Origin: Davidsoniella eucalypti
Lineage: Eukaryota; Ascomycota; Sordariomycetes; Microascales; Ceratocystidaceae
Direction: 5' to 3'
Length of the DNA: 64,000 nt
Assembly: GCA_004009845.1 (NCBI GenBank)
Contig: RMBW01000121.1
Location: forward strand, 1 to 64,000
Made by a program: the position numbers and the translations under genes. Positions 23,001 to 34,732 of the stretch are shown in pieces. The notes under the pieces are model-generated. The model searched no databases. It worked only from the letters and a program-made list of their open reading frames with translations, and was not told where the DNA came from. The first letter of the stretch is position 1; every line of letters starts with the position of its first letter.

Positions 23001-25544
23001 AGAAAGCTTGCAGGCGTACGTTGATGGTGAGCTAATGGATGGTGGTAAGTTTCATGGCGTCCAATGCTCAACTATAATTGTCAAACTAACACTTTCATAC
23101 TTAGACAACAAATACAAGTGTTCAACTTGCGATCGCCACGTAGATGCTGTCAAAAGGGCATGTTTCCAAGACATTCCTGACAATATCATATTCCATCTGA
23201 AGCGCTTTGATTTCAACCTACGAACTCTACAGCGCGCCAAGATCAACGACCACTTTTCGTTTCCTCGTGTTATCGACATGACGCCATATACGGCCAAGTA
23301 CTTGATAGATCCAAACCAAACTCTAGAGCCAGACGTCTTCGAGCTGGTGGGTATCTTGGTACACTCTGGTACTGCTGAGTCCGGCCATTATTATTCTTAC
23401 GCCAAAGAACGGCCATACTCTATTCATCATGACAAATGGGTCGAGTTCAATGATGAAATCGTCATGCCCTGGGATCCATCTTCCATGGAGGCCTTCACGT
23501 TCGGTGGATACGAACCTAAGCCGACGTATGACACGACTTCTGGGCCGTGGGAGAAGTCGTATAGTGCGTATATGCTGTTCTATCAAAGAATCAGCAAGCT
23601 TGAACAAGCACAAGCTCTAGTATTACAACAGGGAATTCCAATCCCACTCAAGGTCAACGTCTCTACCGACCTAGCCATGCAGGTACGAAATGAGAATCAT
23701 TTCTTACTTCGAAGACACTGCCTCTACGATGAAGCCCACATGAAGTTCGTTCTCCAGATGTTTGAAAACATCCATGGATATGGTAGACCCAAAATCTCAT
23801 CATCACACACTGAGCATGATAGAGGTATGGAAATGTTTCTTGGACACTTGGATCAGGTCGCGAGTAGAACCAAAGATTTACCTGACTTTGCTGATTTCGA
23901 GTCTGTCATAACCGAAGCAGTGACCCGATGCTCGCGATGTGCAATGGAGTTCTACCAATACTTTCACCACAATGTGGAGTCTTTTCGTTACCTACTTCAA
24001 CGATCTTCGGAACCGATTGTCCGCTCCGGTATCAAGACCATGATGCTAACTGCGATACAAGAGGTGAAAAAGAGTTTCCCTGCCAGCTATCACAGCAGTG
24101 GTCGATCTGAACATGTTGTTCAAGGCGTGGTTGAGGTTATTCAGAGCCTGTGGTCAACATTTCACACATCTCTTAAGGCTTGGGATGAATTTTTCGGTTT
24201 CATTTTCGATTTTGCGAAAATGGGACAGGTTGAGACAACTCACCTTTTGGCAAAAGATTTCCTATCCCTCTTTGTCCAGATCATCACAGCAGACCATAAC
24301 TCGTCCGTCACACCTCAATATGCGCGACTACATACGATCATGACAAGACGGGCCGCGCATATGAAGCCAGTCTCTCTATTCAAGGTCCTCTCGATTATTG
24401 ACCACTTTATAGAGTCCCTATACCCTGAATTCAAACAAGAGTACATGGTAGATACTCCTGGTGAGAGAGTTCAATGGTTGTCCCGGTACGGTGTTCCGTT
24501 GCCTTGGAGCAACAACGAGGTCCATCTTCTTCATGAGACATATTCGGTTAACCAGAGCAATATCCTCATGAACAAGATCTGTACGCATGGACAATGCCCA
24601 CGGCAAGCAGAGAAAATCATCAAGCGTTTAACTCGTTCTGGAGATATGCTAGAGAGCCAAATTGTCAAGACACTCCAATGCTATATCACGGGTGCTGCTA
24701 CGCATTATAAGGTCACGTCGTATATGCGCTGTGCTATCTGGTATTGCACTGAGAGTAATAATGTCGACAACGTAATAACTGTCGTAAAGCACGTTTCTAG
24801 CCAAGCTATCAACATTCAGACACCCGACGGGAAAATTTTCCCAATATTCTTTAGAACAGTTCTAAACCACGCAAAGGAGAAGCTAGCCGATGACCCATCG
24901 TTAGGTAAACAGTTGTACCAGGCAATTTTGGCGACAATTCCAGAGTGGGCGCCGTGGCTTTTGACATACAACGTTAGTATGGCTATCTGCTCGCCTACCG
25001 ATGTTCGACGATCTACAGAAGACCTTCTCATATTATTGCTGTTCGACGATGTTCAAGTTGGTGATGGAGACACCAACGATCTCAAGGAGATCTACATTCG
25101 TGACTTGGCCCTTCGCTGTCTAGCGTACATCACGGAAAATATTACGTTGAACCGAGTCCCTGTTTCAAGAGAATCAATGGATCAGATCCAGCGTACCATC
25201 ATCAAGTGCTTGCCATTCTTCGAGTCTACCAGTGAAGATCCGAACGACGCAGTCTATTCTACAATGAGTGCAAGTAAGTATCATCTATAAAGTTCGCACA
25301 AAGTCTTATGCTAACCATTAACCTTCAATCAGATGTACTCGCAGATTTGGAACAATGCTTAGTTGATCAACTCGATGAAGAAGTGTCTGGTAAGTTTCAA
25401 TAACAAAATCCAACTATGCTCGATCTTCACTGACATTCGCAACCAACAGACTTCGATAACTCGGACGAAGTATCATCTGAACATTACATAAACCTTGACG
25501 ATGTGCATGTACAAGGCTCGGCTATCAGCATGGAGCGTGTTTGA
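17077..25544 (+). CDS. Large USP-family ubiquitin carboxyl-terminal hydrolase (USP9X/USP34-like)
   Basis: A cysteine protease that removes ubiquitin. Twelve exons: 17077-17878, 17950-18118, 18206-20951, 21011-21353, 21409-21709, 21777-21993, 22051-22154, 22220-22431, 22484-23044, 23105-25273, 25333-25389, 25450-25544. They sum to exactly 2591 codons plus stop. The N-terminal ~270 residues are Ser/Pro-rich with KRRR; next come long helical-repeat regions with a ubiquitin-like segment in the middle (around 20600-20830). The catalytic domain starts at GYTGLRNLSNTCYLNSLFVQ (Cys box), has the QMDVDEFYNLLFDRIE motif, a zinc-ribbon CxxC (KCSTC), FHLKRFDF, and the His box LVHSGTAESGHYYSYAK. A helical C-terminal part follows. 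The architecture resembles USP34/USP9X/Faf rather than small UBPs. The intron 23045-23104 is 60 nt and stop-free, so it is easily missed. Confidence 0.93.
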
Positions 25545-26000
25545 GCCTGGCTTCTACTTTTTGAAGTAGCTTTCAGGTCGTAATATTGGCTATGGATGCC
25601 TCGGTTCACCTCTCAATTCCTTTGATTATTTCATCATTTTCTTTTTCGTTACATTGCAGTTCTCTATGGTAAGTATTCTGAAACAGTTGCAATGCCAAGG
25701 CATTATTTTCTGGATACATGCTGTCGTTCGGTTCGGCGACTTCAAAAGCATTTTTATTGTTTGCCATGATTTGGCTTTTTCTAGCTTTAGTTTCAATCAA
25801 GGCATCACATTATCATTTCTTCATTACAACAAAACGAAGTATAGTAGGAAATCATGCCATCACTTCACACAGAAAAACGACAGGGCCTACTAACCTTAGT
25901 TAGTCTTCACTTGAAAGCGGGTCATTCTTCTTGCTTATGTGTGATTTTGTCTATATCTGTATCTGTTATGTATTGGTACTGATAGACAAAATTCTTAAGG
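25545..26000. other. 3' region of the deubiquitinase gene
   Basis: AT-rich sequence between the deubiquitinase stop and the transposon island. No gene seen. Confidence 0.4.
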
Positions 26001-26003
26001 GAG

Positions 26004-27072
26004 ACTCAGGCTCCATGTTCAAAAAAATACTTAGGACTTCAAAATACAATGTACTATACCATGGTTGGCAGCTGGCTGCGTGCTGTAAAATGTGTAACAC
26101 AAGAAAGAAGAAAAGATCAAACTAAGCATACTAAAAAAATGTGCCACAAAGTGTACCTTGATCCACCAAAGACGCAACATTTAGCCATGATTCTTACATC
26201 ATTATTATATATTACCAAAACAGGTTTTTAACATTCTTTGCCCGCCCACAATGACGGAGATTTACCTTCGAGGATCTCTGAGTCATGACGATGGACGGCC
26301 TGGCAAAGATCTTCTATCGTAATATGAGATAGACAGGCCCATACTGGGATGAGCTTTGGAGGCGTCTGGCCAGCAGCCTCAGCAGACTTAACGTCAGCTT
26401 CATTATTTGTTACTTTTAGATTATGCAGAGAAGCAAGTATATCAGATGGTTGCACCTTATTATTATACAATGAAATGACATGAGTCATCCAGAAGTCGAC
26501 AGCCATACGGCGGTATTTCGCGTATGCTCCAGCGCCAGACATGGCGTGGTTGTGGTGATCAGAGTCAGTGCCATCAACAACATCGAGTCGCCAGATGTCG
26601 GGGGCCGCACACCAGCGAATCGCGATCTTGTATCTGCAGCCGGTGGTTTGTGTAGTACCACGACGGCGTTTTGTAGATGCTGAACTTTTACGAGTCCAAT
26701 TGCCAGCTTTGATGCACTGGAAGACGTGCCGCCTGGGATTGCGAACTGAATAACGCGTAAGAGCAAAGCCATCTTTGCACGCAGCCTCGTTAAGACCTTT
26801 AAACGCGTCATCATAAGACTGGAAGTGAACACTCGCAAGAGCCTGCATTGACATGATGAATGGGGGGGTTTGATAGGTGATGTATGTATGTAGGGAATGA
26901 AGGACGTGTATATGAAACTTTGTTTTGAACACATGATGATGATGCACATGCAACAAACTACGATGATATGTTTCAAAAACGATGAAGTCAATTTTTCGCG
27001 GGACAATCTGATCTTAGTTGGTACATATTTTGAAGTCCTAAGTATCCTTTTTGAACATCCCAGAGCCTGTAG
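26004..27072. mobile_element. Degenerate MULE-type element with imperfect inverted ends
   Basis: The left segment 26004-26046 and the reverse complement of 27021-27072 share ATACTTAGGACTTCAAAATA almost exactly, preceded by AGGCTC..ATGTTCAAAAA in both with small gaps. They flank a FAR1-type transposase fragment. This is the arrangement of a Mutator-like element with decayed ends. I could not find a matching 9-bp target duplication, so the true ends are uncertain; ATTCTTA just outside each end may extend the repeats. Confidence 0.5.
26228..26854 (-). CDS. FAR1-type DNA-binding protein, N-terminal part of a MULE transposase
   Basis: The 208-aa frame starts MSMQALASVHFQSYDDAFKG. It contains the layout of the FAR1 DNA-binding domain that opens fungal Mutator-like transposases: DGFALTRYSVRNPRRHVFQC, a basic KRRRGTTQTTGCRYKI, then WRLDVVDG and a DHHNHAMS histidine motif, giving the WRKY-like C-C-H-x-H zinc site. 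No MULE catalytic (DDE) domain or SWIM finger follows; the frame ends after a further ~100 residues. It is therefore a truncated transposase or a domesticated FAR1-domain protein. It lies between imperfect inverted repeats. A longer start at 26956 in the same frame is possible but adds unlike sequence. Confidence 0.65.
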   Translation of the reverse strand: MSMQALASVHFQSYDDAFKGLNEAACKDGFALTRYSVRNPRRHVFQCIKAGNWTRKSSASTKRRRGTTQTTGCRYKIAIRWCAAPDIWRLDVVDGTDSDHHNHAMSGAGAYAKYRRMAVDFWMTHVISLYNNKVQPSDILASLHNLKVTNNEADVKSAEAAGQTPPKLIPVWACLSHITIEDLCQAVHRHDSEILEGKSPSLWAGKEC

Positions 27073-27583
27073 AGTAAGAATAACGGCCTGCAAGTAAAAG
27101 CTCCCATTCAGGACTGTGTATGAGTAAGGCAACCGGGGGATAAGAAAGAAGTATTGGAGATATGGAGATGCTTATGTATGGCACTTACTGTACGCTGTGC
27201 ATAAGGTAGTAGTTTTACTGAGAGACGAATCGAAATAAAATGAAAAGCAAAAGCCACAGTATATTGGTACATATACAACTACGGTGAGTCGAAAGGTCGG
27301 CGGCTAATTTCAACATGGTGACTGCCTAAAAGTACATAGCTACAAGTTCGTGGATGTAACTGTATATCTGTAGTTTATCATAGTGTATACAACTAGTTAT
27401 ATCTACAGTATGATATAGTTATGTATATATGTAATGTAAGCAAGAATATCCATCTCGTTAGTAAGAAAGGAAACTATGAATAGCTTCGGTATACGATATG
27501 TATAGGTTTTTTCAAGTCCATACAAAACCAAAACATCCGTAGGGTGTCTTACGGAATATGATTATTGACCGGCTATTTCTATA

Positions 27584-28075
27584 CAGATTGATATGTATTT
27601 ATTTATTTATTTATTTATCATTTTACGTCTTTATGTGGATCACGTGGATCCGACCCTAGTGGATCGTTAGACGTCGAGAGACCCTAATGGCCCTCGAAAA
27701 ACCCTCTTAATGGAGGTCCAGAAAATTACAAAAGAAAGAAACAGAAAGCAGAAAAGCAGTGGAACAAAGATATTTGATGAGAAGGTCGAAGGGGGTAGGA
27801 GCAGCGCTAACCTGGCTAGACTCTTTCCCCCCAGATTGATATGTATTTATTTATTTATTTATTTATCATTTTACGTCTTTATGTGGATCACGTGGATCCG
27901 ACCCTAGTGGATCGTTAGACGTCGAGAAACCCTAATGGTCCTCGAAGATCCCCCCATAGTGGAGGTCCGAACTAAAACTAAAAAAGCAAAACAGAAAACA
28001 CAGAAAGCAAAAACAAATTTCGCATGGTGGAAGCAGTGGAGAATACAAGCAGCGCTAACCTGGCTAAACTTGTTT
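27584..28075. repeat. Tandem duplication of a ~249-bp unit
   Basis: Two copies, at about 27584-27832 and 27833-28075. Both open with AGATTGATATGTATTTATTT (including an ATTT microsatellite), continue with ACGTCTTTATGTGGATCACG, then a GGATC/GTCGAGA...CCCTAATGG stretch, and close with AGCAGCGCTAACCTGGCTA. The middle parts (A-rich, AGAAA) have diverged more. No coding function was recognised. Confidence 0.85.
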
Positions 28076-28081
28076 CTTCAC

Positions 28082-28660
28082 TGTCCACCTAGCAGGTTGT
28101 TTGAGACACAAAGGAAAAGACCAGAGTGCTCAGGGTGCGAGGGAGATGCTCAAGGAGACAACTATCGCGAGGTCGGTGTCGGGGGATCGGGAGGAGGTCA
28201 AGCAGCATTAAGCTAAACTTTCTTCACAGCCGTCCCCCTGGTTGGTTGTTGGAAAACACAGTGGAAACCCAAAGTGTTTTCATTGTGAGGGAGCGACTCA
28301 AGGAGAAGCTATCACAGGTTTGTTTTGGCATAATCAAATGAGGTGCAAAGCACAACACAAGAAGAGCCGGGGATTGGTAGGCACAAAGGAAAAGACCAGA
28401 GTGCTCCGGTGCGAGGAAGATGCTCAAGGAGACAACTATCGCGAGGTCAGTGTCGGGGGATCGGAAGGAGGTCAAGCAGCATTAAGCTAAACTTTCTTCA
28501 CAGCCGTCCCCCTGGTGGGTTGTTAGAAAACACAGAGGAAACCCAAAGTGTTTTCATTGTGAGGGAGCGACTCAAGGAGAAGCTATCACAATTTGTTTTG
28601 GCATGATCAAATGAAGTGCAAAGCACAACAAAAGAAGAGCCGGAAATGTTGGGCAACTGG
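28082..28660. repeat. Tandem ~275-bp repeats with Cys-containing frames
   Basis: About two copies with a period of 274-275 bp. CACAAAGGAAAAGACCAGAG occurs at 28107 and again at 28382; GCTAAACTTTCTTCACAGCC occurs at 28212 and 28486. Within each unit two related sub-blocks alternate (GGTTGTT...ACACA...GTG..AGGGAG...CAAGGAGA), so the unit itself looks like an older duplication. One + frame reads KCFHCEGATQGEA then HNQMRC, a C-x2-C...H-x5-C spacing that may be a relic of a zinc finger, but the frame is broken between copies. Confidence 0.75.
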
Positions 28661-29178
28661 AACCTTCAAAGTGTTGCCCTCCGAGTGTGAGTGTGAATTC
28701 CTGAGCAGCGGAGATGAGGCTCAGGAGACCAGCGATCGCGAAAAGTGTAGAGAAAAGGGGGTGGGCGATCGTTGGTGAGAATTACCCTCGAGAGAGGAAG
28801 AAACGGGCTCAAGGCCTCACAAAACGGAGCATCATGAAATAAATCAATAGATGCGAGAGAATGGACAGCGACATTGGTGATATGTGCTGGTCACTCTTAA
28901 AAACCCACGACGAAGGGGAATTTTTCGTCTTTGGACAAAGGAGGAGGCACCGAAAACTCAAAGGTACCCCCCCGAGGGTTGTAGGAGGGAAGGTTGAGAT
29001 TGATATGTAGTCAACTAAATGTTTGGTTGATAGCGGGGTTTGAGTCACATTGTACAAAAACTCTTAGGGTTTATAACGTGGTTGTTCAATATTAACCCTA
29101 GAAAGGTAGAGTGACCGCCCTTTTTTTCAAGTCTACAGAGGACAGGGTAAGATGATGCTAAACATGGAAGAGTTTTGA
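28661..29178. other. Transposon-island spacer without a recognised gene
   Basis: Sequence between the tandem repeats and the Tc1/mariner relic. It may be the decayed 5' part of that element, but no transposase motif could be read. Confidence 0.35.
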
Positions 29179-29484
29179 TCTCGTGGTATTACGGTTCTAG
29201 ATTGGTCACCTTTCTCACTAGACCTCAATCTGATCGAAGCTGTTTGGCAGGAGATGAAGTTATATATCCAAAGAAACTTCCCGGAGACTCTTCGCCCGGA
29301 AGAGCTTCTAAATGCAGTCCAAGAGGCTTGGGACAATATTACCAACGAGTATCTTCATGAACACCTAGTCTCTATGAAGACTCGTTGTGAGGCTGCTGTC
29401 GCTGTCAATGGGATGTACATGAGGTGTACTAGCCTACATATATACAGTTATGAATTAAACAGATCTTATATACATTTCAACTAA
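29179..29484 (+). pseudogene. Tc1/mariner transposase C-terminal relic
   Basis: The frame reads GITVLDWSPFSLDLNLIEAV then WQEMKLYI, which is the hallmark of the DDE_3 transposase end (family form: DWPPYSPDLNPIENVW). The glutamate of LNLIE is the third catalytic acid. After it come about 55 residues typical of the C-terminal helix region (LRPEELLNAVQEAWDNI), ending at the stop at 29482-29484. A TGA stop lies just upstream at 29176 and no first two catalytic aspartates were found to the left, so this is a 5'-truncated dead copy. Confidence 0.75.
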
Positions 29485-32223
29485 TTATAGCGATATCGTG
29501 AAATCTGCCGATAGGCACAATTCCAACATCTCACAACAGATTTCATCATTGTTCTTCTTATTAGTCAACCAAGGCTTCTAGATGATGACCATTCTCCACT
29601 GATTATACATCGGTTGATACAAATTTCAATACAGTTATAATACTGTGTACATGGTGAGAACATAGATAGAGTTGCTAGCGAGAAAAGTCTATTTTTAGCT
29701 CGGTAAAAAGCACATGCCCACAGTGTTAAATCTAAATCTAGCAGTATCTGGTCGTACATTGCCCCCATCATGTTATTGACAAATGTACATTTGCATGCAG
29801 AGACTGAGAAGGAGAGATAATGAAAACCTAAAGGGAGAACAAGCCCTTCGAAAGCCAAGTCTAAGATGGGCAAGATCTCCTCTCGTTTGTTTACTAGAAC
29901 GAAAAAAGTGTCTTGGTTTCATGAAATAAGCCTGGGATTGTGACAAGGCGTGTAAGCGCTGGACAGGGATATGTTGGGTGGTACTCAGCTCGGACGTCAG
30001 GCCTTGGAAGGGCAAAAAAAGACGACTGACGTCGCAATATCTGATATACAAGTTGATAAGTAGTAGTACTAGTGCTATTTGACTGTACAAGGAGAAGTAC
30101 TTGTACAATTTACATGTTGTCGTGTGGATAATAGATGGGGAAATGAGATGGCTAGCTTTTGTCTAGAATTGGTGGCTTACAAGTACATACAGTATCATTT
30201 AGTACTGTTCACATATGATAACCGGCTAATATGAAGACTCATTTACAAAGTATCGGTACATCCGTCACATTGCGAAGCAAAAAGGAGAGGCAGCGATTGA
30301 GTGACGGCCAACGACCCATGGTGAAAATCTCGGTTCTCGTGGTTCCCGGCTCAATGGATGCTTTTGTCCTAACCCTAGTCCTAATGATTCTGTAAGCTCG
30401 ACTTGGGACTGAATTGTAAAGTAACAAGTAAAGTACGAGGCTTCCTTCTTTCTCCACATATGTCATATGTAGTATGTATGACTTCTGTGATTGTATTGGC
30501 CCGCTGGTAACATAGGCGCTGCTTCTATTTTGGTAGCTGCAGTTATGTCTAAGGGGATTAGTAGTAGACACTACAGCTGGAGAAAGCCTGCACATATAAT
30601 GCTGCATGGAGAGGGGAGGGCAAGGCAGAGGAAAGAAAGTTTTCTATTTCCGACAATCCCGCTGCCTTGTCTTGTCTTTCAGAACATGACATGACTAAAC
30701 ACAAGTAACAGTAGCAGTAGTATGAAACCAGGCAATACTCTATGTGTTCTTTGGGTAGATTCATCGTATCATCGATAGGGACGCGGGTAGATTAACGTGG
30801 CGAGTAGAAGGATTTTTGTTTGATTCTGGGACAGGCCGCATACCTTGGAGTATGAACAGTGTGCTATTTTTGTGGTTTTGGCCTTACCCTGCATCTAGTA
30901 TTGACAATAATGACAATGGCCTGCCGGAGATGGCCTCCGTAAACAAAGAAAGAAGCTGATATAGAAAGACTATTGGATAGCCGTAGATATATCGTCATGT
31001 ATGACGGCCATGTGCCTGCCGAGAAGCTGAAGTATATAGAACAGGCGACGACCGCTTTCTGCCTTGCTTGTGACATATATAATTTGGTCGTTCGTGTCTT
31101 ATTTTATTTGTTTTGCAGTCTCTCATTCCAAACTGCAAGAATCTGCTGTTCTCTTTGTCTTCTTTGCTGGCTTGTCCTTCTTCTTCTGTTTCCACTGCTG
31201 GACAGTATATCTATCATTCGCTAGGGCTGGATCCTTTTCATTCTTCTTCACTACGAGCTTTTCTGAATCTATTTCCAGCGTGCCATCTGCAGCTTGTTTC
31301 GTCTAGCCAGTAACACTCCACGGACAAACCTGGGCTCGTCACCTGTGCTTAGTATTCGATCTGAAACTCTGCAACTGCACAGCGTAAGCAGGACTGAGCG
31401 CTTTGCACTGGAGTGCGCCTGTAGACGCACTCTATTTGGCGCCCATCTGCAAGGCCGATCTCGACATATTTGGTATACAAAAAGGGACGCAAAAATCATA
31501 GTCACCCAGCTAGTCAGAGTACAATCTAGATTGTGCTCTTCCTGCCTCCTTGTCCCCTGGGGTGGCGTTGTTAGTGTCTTTTTTGTTCCCAAGCTGGTGG
31601 TTACGACTCTAGGATTGTGCATAAAACGATCAGCCATTCATTATTCAGGCACTGCTTCACATCTTGCTATATTGTTTTATTTTATCTTCGACTTCGCTAC
31701 GACGCTGGCCGTCACAGTCACAGCGTTTCAGACGTTCTTTGCAGTCCGTTTTCCGTTTTTGAAGTTGTTTCCGCTGCTAGGATTGTCGTTTGTTGGTTTG
31801 TTTTGAGAACAAGAATATCTTCTTTTAGTTGTTTCCTTTTTTAAGCAGCGTCTATTTCAAGACTTTTTGGGTGGCCTGCAAAAAGGGACATCAAGTTGCA
31901 GCAGTTGCAGTATATATCACACCCGGACCGTCACCTTCTTGGATTTTCATTCTGTTTTGATTTTTGCTCCGCACCACAATTTTGGTCCAAGTCGCTTTTC
32001 TCTCCTTCTCTTTCGCTCTCTTTGTCAATATTCTTTTATCTTTCTCATGCTGTTCTGATTTGCTGCATCTGCTAGCGTTTCATTCTTGTTTGTTCTTATA
32101 CTTGATATCTGAAGCCTACCAACTAGTCCTATCAGCCAACCTTGCAAGTGGCACGGAAGAAGACTCTTAGTAGACCAGACAGACTCTTGATTTTTCTCCT
32201 CCTTGACCCATTCACTCTTCACC
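29485..32223. other. 2.7 kb non-coding region, probably leader and promoter of the next gene
   Basis: No supported gene. The right half (about 31100-32223) is strongly pyrimidine-rich on the + strand and reads as a long promoter or 5' leader for the gene starting at 32224. A 170-codon open frame at 31294-31806 lacks an ATG at its start and shows no family features. Confidence 0.5.
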
Positions 32224-34732
32224 ATGGCTGTATCCAAGCTCCGCATCTCATCGCCGCTGGAGGCTGGCCAGTCTATCTTGGACACATACAATCTGTCCCC
32301 ACGCCTGTGCGAAGCGCTTGATCATGCGTCAGCTAGGCTTGCTGCCAAGAAGATCCGCGTGAAGCTCGCAGTGGCTCTGCGTGACTACCAACTGCCAACC
32401 CTAACTATCATCCCATCTCATAGCAGTGAGGCCGGCATGTATGCCTCGTCACAGCCTCCGACTCCGGGCTCACCACCGCCATCTTCAGCGACATCTTCAA
32501 CATCATCGTCTTCGCCAAGCTCAGCCACCTCATCACTCTTCCGGATTCCAGCTTTTAGCTCTGGTCTGCGGATGTGCCAGCGACTAACGGGTCGCGTCCC
32601 TTCGTCACTTCCGCTCAACACTAGCTGGAAGAGCAGCGGCAGCACAGTTGTCTCTCCAAATAGCTCGGCACCTGGTACGCCGGGAACTCCCATGTCACCG
32701 CCCCCAATGAGCGCCTGCACAACAATGACTTATGCAACTGGGGCTAGTACCGATCATGTTAGCCCTCACGGTACCTGCACATTGGGTATCCGTCTAGTCC
32801 ACACAGCCAAAGTTGACGCCAAGACAGCCCGGACGATGCATCATGTGATGAACAAGACACGAGCCAAGTTTGGCATTGGGTAAGTCCACTCTACGTACAA
32901 TAGATACACAGACTCTCCTTGCTAACCATGACCTTGACAGCTATGACATGCTTCCACAAATCGCTAGCGCTGACGCCTGCGGACTAACTGATGGCATTAT
33001 TAAGCGTTCTATCAACCAAGATGAAACGTTGTACAAGTCGGATGCCTTGACACTGATCTCCTTTGACCGTTGCTATACTTTCAAGAGCGCGCTGTCTAGC
33101 TACTCACGTACCGGCTCTTCAATACGCCTGGAAGACGCTGTCGATGAGCTGCGCCGCCTCTATCTGGCCAATAACAGTCGCAAGATCTCACGCTCCGAGA
33201 TTGTGCGCTCATATGACTGGCTAAGCGTTACCGAATCTGCTCTGTGCGATGTTGATCTCATGTATCGCCGCGCCTATGGTGGTGCCGAGGGCTTTGGTGC
33301 TATCGAGGGCCTATCTTTAAATAAGACAAAGCCCACTGGAAATGGGAATACTGCAGCCATTGCTACAACCTTTACCAGCACCAATAGTGGCCTAGCATCC
33401 TTTGAGAATCGCTTTGGCCGCCTAGACTTGGAGGAGAAGATGTACTCTTGGTGCGCGGCCGAGAATACCCTGGAGAGTAAATCTGCGAACGGACGCATGT
33501 CGCCCGACACATTATCCTGGACCGAGAGTGATACTGACTCTGATTTTGATCTACCTTCATGGGAGGACAAAGACGACGTTTTCCGCCTAGCAAGCCCAAC
33601 TCCAGCATCACTCAAGCGCAACTCAACTCCACGAGCGCTAAGTCTGCCTATTCGGCGAGATTCAACTACGCCGCGCGCTACTATCTTGCAGCAAACTACA
33701 CGTAGATCTACACCGGTCCCTACTATCGCCGTAGCTGCGACGGCCACTGTGGCGCCTATTCCGCGCCGAAACGTGGCTACTACTGCTACAGGTGTGCCTG
33801 TAATCAGTATCCCCGTGCGACCGCCTAGCACCACACCACCGCCAGCTCCAACATGCGAACGCCCACCGGTGACGATTTTCTCGCGCACACCACCACCGCG
33901 TAGCATGGCACATTCGCTACCAAAGCTCATCATCCCATCACCCTCGGGCGCGCCAGTCCATCGCGTAAGTTCTGCGGGTGCCGAGACAACTGCGTTGCCA
34001 CTGGTACAACTGCCGCAGTTAACACAGCAGACTAGTTTTGCAGGCATGTCCGCTACAGCCGGCCTTGGAGCTACTATTGGTGATTCGTTCATGGAGGGCC
34101 GGGGACCGGAATCGTCTGCTGTACCCTTACTGCCAGAGAAGAAGTTTGGCCGCAAGGCAACGACGTTGGTGGCACATTCGCTCGATATTGTAGAGACGCC
34201 GTGTACAGCACATCCATTGTACGGCACTGACACTCGAACGGTATTTCCATCACTAGCAGCAGCAACAGCAGCTGCCGCTGCATCGTTGGCAGCACCACGG
34301 CCACCATCTTCTGACGCCATGTCGCCGACGTCTGCAATAGCCGAGAAGTTCTACCGCATGCAAGGGCCTGTTCCCCCTGCTGTCCCAGCAAACAACTCAT
34401 TGGCTGTTCTTGGGAGCTATAAGAACAATAGCACGAACAGTCTCGCTGTTCCCGTCGCTGATTCCACTCCGATCACGGCTACTTCCATGTTTTATCATGG
34501 GAATATTCCATTCCAATGGCATCATCCCAACCCGTCCATCGCGCAACTTCTGAGTCCCGTTGATATGCGTGCCTCTGTGTATTCGGGGCCACATCTCGGT
34601 CCTCGAACACCGAATGGCGCTGACGATATCTCGCCGGTCACTCGCGGTGAATGGAGCTCGTTCTGTGCAGGATCAAAGTACATGAATGTACGCACAGTTG
34701 CGGTAACGACATGCCAAGAATACAGCATGTAG
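32224..34732 (+). CDS. Conserved fungal protein, Ser/Pro/Thr-rich, unknown function
   Basis: Two exons, 32224-32879 and 32941-34732 (intron 61 nt, GTAAGT donor, CTAAC branch, ACAG), make 815 aa. The start ATG has a good context (CACCATGG). Residues 1-70 (LSPRLCEALDHASARLAAKK, VKLAVALRDYQLP) and a segment after the intron (YDMLPQIASADACGLTDGII; SDALTLISFDRCYTFKSAL) look folded and conserved. I link them tentatively to a fungal-specific domain of unknown function (DUF7582-like). Between them and after residue 380 the protein is long, low-complexity and Ser/Thr/Pro/Ala-rich, with many SP/TP sites suggesting phosphorylation. No signal peptide or membrane segment. The very long upstream leader suggests elaborate control. 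Confidence 0.8.

Noticed and set aside
31294..31806. 170-codon frame on the + strand with hydrophobic C-terminus
   Set aside because: No ATG at its start, no family resemblance, and it lies in pyrimidine-rich leader-like sequence whose Phe/Leu/Ser codons arise from CT tracts.
33274..34320. 348-codon minus-strand frame
   Set aside because: Antisense shadow of the Thr/Ala/Pro-rich part of the gene at 32224-34732; composition mirrors the sense strand.
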